From Brachynemurus nebulosus (lineage: Eukaryota; Arthropoda; Insecta; Neuroptera; Myrmeleontidae): 64,000 bases of DNA. Within the stretch, counting starts at the first letter, position 1, and the number at the start of each line of letters is the position of its first letter. The stretch covers positions 64,100,142 through 64,164,141 of the forward strand of contig JAPWDM010000003.1 of NCBI GenBank assembly GCA_035578155.1, written 5' to 3'. A program made the position numbers and the translations under genes. Below the pieces are notes generated by a model. It ran no database searches, was not told where the DNA came from, and saw only the letters and a program-made list of their open reading frames with translations. This document shows, in pieces, positions 59,764 to 64,000 of this stretch.

Positions 59764-61419
59764 TTAATTAATTGAAAATAATAAAAAGTAATTAGTTCGT
59801 TTATCTAAATGTAAATAGTTTTTTTTTTTTTTTTGAACAATTTAATTTTACGTTTAATTAATTTTTATAAATGGCAAATCACTCAGTCAGTAACTGACGA
59901 TTGACAGTTGAAAATTGAGTTATCATCAATTCTGTTAAATTTTCTCCTGCTCGTGTGTTTAATTACGAGTTTATTTTTGCAGTGAACATTATTACTACAT
60001 ATTTTTAATTGATTTTATTTCGTAATAAAATAATTTTACATTTTTTGTATCAGTTTAAACATGTCGGATTGTTCGAACGAATAATTCAAGGGTGTTTTTT
60101 TTTTTTAGGTTAGGGTACGTTTTTACACCTGCTACTTGGGCTACATCCTTTTTTTGTTTGAGATAAGAACTAAATTTATAATTGTTTAAATTTTTTTGTT
60201 TTATTTAATGTTTACAAAACAGGTGAAACACCCGACCACCTTTTAGATATCCCGTGAGAAATATCTCTTTGGGTTTAGAGAAACACAACGTAATACTTAT
60301 TTTCTTTTTTTTTAAAAGACTAAATACAACATTGTTATACTTTTGGCAAAATGTCCACTAAAATATTTTATTTTATTTCCAGAGTTAATTTTTTTGTTTT
60401 GTCCGTAAAAATTTATTTATTATTGACTACTGCAACATTGTTGTATTAATTTATTTGGGTCAATAAAATATAATAACAACTTTAGCAGACAAAAACAATA
60501 TTAAATAAGTATTTTGAAAATTATTTGTATTACGTGATTTGTACAATCTTATTGGTTTATTTATGTAAATGTCACGAATTTTCTCGAGACGCCATTAAAA
60601 TATCGTAAATATGTGAATTATTAAATTTAACTCTTTCTTGACGTAAAATAGGGAGTAAATATGTATGTGGGAACTGATAAGGAAGAAATTGTAGGCTTTT
60701 AGGTTTTTCCACTGCCCGGAAAAGTTTAAATTAATATCTAAAACAAACCGTCAGGCGTAAATTGTCTTGCATAAATAGTGTCCCGTACTGCGAATTGTTT
60801 TGAATTCATAATGGGGGTAGACAAAATATTTTTCGTGATAAATTATTCCTGAAAAAAACTATAATTTTCGATTTCAAAACGATTGTATCTTTCTGTTGGT
60901 GTATTTACGCTTACCAGAAAGAAACATTTTAAGACAGAAAATTAATTAAAAGTTTTTGTCAATTTCTTTGGATATTTTGGATCTAAACAAATATGAAATA
61001 TACAAAATTAACCTATGCTTTATTAGCGTGCAGTAATTATCAATTTTTTTTGGATATTTTGGATCTAACGTCAAATGAAATATATAAAAGTAACCTAGTC
61101 TTTATTAGCGTGCAGAAATTGTTATGTTTTTCGCATGTCGATTTATCAGTTATTTCTATCTTTATTTTTAATTTTTAGAATTCATTTAAAAAAAAAAATT
61201 TTTTTCTCAAAATACTTGTGTAAGGAAATTATACATATAAAAAAAAAAATTCAAACTGATAATTTTCGTTCAATCTTACTACACCTCATTCTTAATATTT
61301 TTGATTTTTTATCAGATTTATTCTGAGCAATTCGTCTAATTATAAGGGTTAGGGATAGCAATTTTTAAGGCCTCCCCCCCCAAAAAAAAAGAAAAAAATC
61401 GAAATTTTTTTTATGTACA
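59764..61419. other. Intronic sequence, nothing firmly recognised
   Basis: AT-rich. A short direct repeat lies at 60965-61110 (TTGGATATTTTGGATCTAA, ATGAAATATA and TTTATTAGCGTGCAG each occur twice, about 77 bp apart). No genes. Confidence 0.45.
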
Positions 61420-61421
61420 TA

Positions 61422-61651
61422 GGGTAAAAGCCCCCTTTGTGGAACAGTATCTAATACTGGAACAGTTTTGACATTTACATATTTATTTCTTTAATTAAGT
61501 AAGGAAACTTTAAATGCTAGGTGAATTTAAATTGAAAAACAATCATTCTATTGATAATAATTTTTGTTATCAGACGTTTCTTTCAGAAATAACTTCATTG
61601 ATATGTAAATGTTCATAATTAAATACCGTTCCCCAAAGGGGGCTTTTACCC
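61422..61651 (-). mobile_element. TA-flanked MITE with GGGTAAAAGCCCC ends, copy 2
   Basis: TA at 61420-61421 and 61652-61653; both ends GGGTAAAAGCCCCCTTTG.GG in inverted orientation, extending through GAACnGTATnTAAT. Full-length reverse copy of 54649-54880, with both termini better preserved. Confidence 0.8.
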
Positions 61652-61653
61652 TA

Positions 61654-62573
61654 TACAGTATATCTTTATTATGTATACACTACAATTTTTTCCGTATTAT
61701 TCAAGTTATCCCCTGAGCTTAACCCCCAAAATAAAAAATTTCAAATTTTTACGTGGAATTGTTTTGGAAACAATCGCTTGTAAAACACAACACTAATTGA
61801 TTCCACAAGTGTTCCTGTAGCCAGTTTTGATACGAAACACCAAAAAGATATTGATGTTTAAAAAAAAGGAACTCTTTTCCTTGGTGAAATTCGAACACAA
61901 AACTTCACCAAAGACGTTACATTTTTTGCCTTATGACTTTTTAGCGTGACGTAAATAGTTAAAATTGGTGGGAAGGCTTAACAGACAGTCATAAACTAGT
62001 CAGATTTACTATTGGTCGCATTTACGTGCAGTACATTAAAACATCTTGGCATTTTTTTTTTGCACACTGAAGGACAAGAAAAGTATAAAAATTTTCTATG
62101 TCCTCGTCATGTATTTATAAACAACAACATTCACATTTATGTTATGTAAAACTATTTTACGACTTTTGATAAAATTGTCGTTGATTTGCATGGCCTCACA
62201 TTGAAAATTGAATTCTAAATCCACATGATGCATTTTATATTGTCGTAGGTTAGGAATTTCGTTGGCTAATGTATGATTGGCTTAATAATAGTTTTTAATA
62301 GTTTTTTATTGTCTACGACGATATTGCAGCATATGTTGGTGATAACGGTCGATAGAAAAAAATATTTTATAATTAAATATGGTTATTTTTTTCTTTCTTG
62401 GTGTAATTAGTTATTTTATTATTTTAAATAAATTATATGTTAGTCATTTTATTTTTTACATTTATGCAACAAGCGACCTTTGCTGTTTGATCAGCATAAT
62501 TACTTTTATAGTAAGGTAAAAATTTTCTGGGTTGTTCGACACTAAATCTATGATTGAAAATTATTACTAACAT
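61654..62573. other. Intronic sequence, nothing recognised
   Basis: AT-rich. No bounded repeats or exons. Confidence 0.45.
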
Positions 62574-62581
62574 TTTGCCAG

Positions 62582-63087
62582 TAGTGATGAGCAAAATTAG
62601 TCTTGGTCTTGCATTTTTTGCAAGACCAAGACTATGTATACCAAGACCAAGACCAAGACTATAAGTATGGCTGCAAGACCAATACCAAGACTCAAGTGAG
62701 CAAGACCAAGACAATAGCAAGAAAAAAGCAAGACTCTTGCTAAATTATTTAAATAGTTTAAAAGTATAATTAATACCGTAAAGAGAGAAAATTCTGATTT
62801 TAGAAGGAAAACATTGGAAAATAAGAAAATGCAAGAAAGTGCAAGATTCTTTAGCAATACCAAGACCAAGATCAATACCAAGACTGCATTTTGCAAGACC
62901 AAGATCAATACCAAGACTGCATTTTGCAAGACCAAGATCAATACCAAGACTGCATTTTGCAAGACCAAGATCAAGACCAAAACCCAAACTGCTGTAGCAA
63001 GACCAAGACCGACATTCTTAATGCAAGAACAAGACCAAGACCAAGACTGCCAAGTCTTGGTCTTGGTCTTGCATTTGCTCATCACTA
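62582..63087 (+). mobile_element. hAT MITE with CAAGAC hexamer arrays, copy D (longest)
   Basis: The exact 8-bp duplication TTTGCCAG flanks it (62574-62581, 63088-63095). Termini TAGTGATGAGCAAA are perfect inverted repeats. It contains three tandem copies of a ~39-bp unit (TGCATTTTGCAAGACCAAGA plus TCAATACCAAGAC) at about 62877-62995; shorter copies carry one or two. Open frames of up to 162 codons are repetitive Leu-Val-Leu or Lys-Thr strings and not genes. Confidence 0.92.
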
Positions 63088-63308
63088 TTTGCCAGACAAT
63101 GATATCTCAGCTCCCATAATTTTGTAGAGGTCATAAAATTTGCTTAAAAAATGGTTTCGTTTATTGTTTTTATGAGACACCCTGTATATTTCGACTTTAT
63201 TAAATAGAAAATAGAAAATTGTTACCTCAGTCTATCTACATCAGATATTACTTTAAATATACTTTTACTACTTTAAATATTTTCAATGTTTTGAGCTATG
63301 CATTTTCG
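63088..63308. other. Short intronic spacer
   Basis: AT-rich. Contains GAGACACCCTGTATATTTC at 63174-63192, a phrase common at ends of insect repeats, but no second end is visible. Confidence 0.4.
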
Positions 63309-63473
63309 ATAAAACTTTTTTTATGCGGTTCTGATCCACCGCATAAAAGAATTTTTTTTACAATCTGGACCGAACTCTTTTTATAGCTTATTAATGGGTA
63401 TTGTTAAATATATTTATTTTTGCGATTTTTTTTAATGCGGTCCCTATCCACCGCATAAGAAAAGGTTCAGCTG
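63309..63473. mobile_element. Deleted pogo-like MITE
   Basis: The right end GGTTCAGCTG before TA (63474-63475) and GCGGTCCCTATCCACCGCAT match the termini of 31544-32192. The left end is decayed (AAAACTTTTTTTATGCGGT). Only 165 bp remain, so most of the interior is lost. Confidence 0.6.
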
Positions 63474-63475
63474 TA

Positions 63476-64000
63476 TTGATCGTTTTCATTAAGAAATACA
63501 AAATTGCATCTTTGCGAACGACCAGGGACTCAAAAAAGAAGAAAAAAAATATTGTACAATATTTCATTACATTTTATGAATAAAATTACAATGGTACAGC
63601 AGAAATATTACAAACATTTCCACCACCCCCTCCATCACCCTCGTATTTAACTTTCGTTCTAGTATATTATGATTTGTTTCGATGATAAATGTGCAAAATC
63701 TTCGCAATAGTAATAAATGTAAACCAGCTATTTCTATACAAACGACACATAAAAGAAAATCAAGGTTTTTCGTAGACAGAAAAATATGCTGTCTAGAGAT
63801 AACATTAGTAAGCGAGCGTATTATGTTGACTGTCGTAACGCAACATTACGGAAAATGATAAACACACCCCTCCGCGCGCACGGGTTCCCCTATCAACTAA
63901 CTCTGCAGCCACGGGGATTTCTTCAGCAGCGAAAAAAAAATGATAGAAAGTTACATGTTTTGCTGTAGGAGGCGCGACTACAGGTACCTAGAATGTATGA
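63476..64000. other. Window end, GC-richer patch, unresolved
   Basis: AT-rich until about 63820; then GC-richer with CCCCTCCGCGCGCACGGGTT and GTAGGAGGCGCGACTACAGG (63866-63885, 63966-63985). A 60-codon frame at 63786-63968 has no domain. It could be the edge of a repeat or exon that continues beyond the window. Confidence 0.3.

Noticed and set aside
62597..63085. 162-codon Leu-Val-rich and opposite-strand Lys-Thr-rich frames; similar frames in the other three hexamer arrays
   Set aside because: A stop-free hexamer array is open in many frames. The elements have hAT ends and target duplications and are non-coding MITEs.

Overview
The window reads as AT-rich insect nuclear DNA. The only gene I can support is the first coding exon of headcase (hdc/HECA), on the + strand at 24995-25836, which ends at a clear GTGAGT splice donor. 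No bacterial-type operons, rRNA genes or convincing tRNA genes are visible. The insect assignment rests on the Headcase protein and on repeat types typical of insect genomes. The order cannot be fixed from the sequence alone.

Layout. 1-23.9 kb is upstream intergenic (or distal regulatory) DNA filled with non-autonomous transposons and AT-rich spacer. 23.88-24.44 kb is a GC/CpG-richer block with a candidate NRF-1/Erect-wing site, the likely promoter of hdc. 24.44-24.99 kb is a probable 5' leader. 24995-25836 is the coding exon. From 25837 to the window end (38 kb) I find no further Headcase exon, so this is probably the 5' part of a very long first coding intron, also packed with repeats.

Mobile DNA dominates, and many elements can be bounded to the base from inverted termini and target-site duplications. 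(1) hAT-type MITEs with 8-bp duplications: a four-copy family whose interior is arrays of a CAAGAC/GTCTTG hexamer (20.7, 38.5, 43.9, 62.6 kb), a CGTAAC-rich family (7.2, 30.9 kb), a TCGACTAA-rich family (53.3-54.5 kb), and single elements at 4.2 and 9.96 kb. (2) piggyBac-like CCCTAGAA elements (6.4, 16.8, 19.1 kb). (3) Several other families inserted at TTAA (2.9/36.8 kb; 14.3 kb; 28.2/32.6/33.2 kb; 35.5 kb; perhaps 40.8 kb). (4) PIF/Harbinger-type MITEs with 3-bp TWA duplications (11.2, 11.8, 47.4 kb). (5) Tc1/mariner/pogo-type MITEs with TA sites (31.5, 54.6, 61.4, 63.3 kb). (6) A long fold-back element (34.75-35.43 kb). (7) A Penelope-like retroelement remnant with a GIY-YIG endonuclease (59.3-59.7 kb) and other retroelement tails. 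(8) A dispersed family combining ~120-bp tandem monomers, an (AT)n tract and a terminal hairpin (0-1 kb, 47-50 kb).

The most interesting non-transposon signals are a 73-nt hairpin at 53032-53104 whose 26-bp stem is unbroken only as + strand RNA (two G:U pairs), a candidate intronic microRNA precursor, and a GC-richer island at about 37.8-38.1 kb inside the intron that may be a conserved regulatory element. Transposon calls are made from termini and target sites only; no transposase coding sequence is present in the window.
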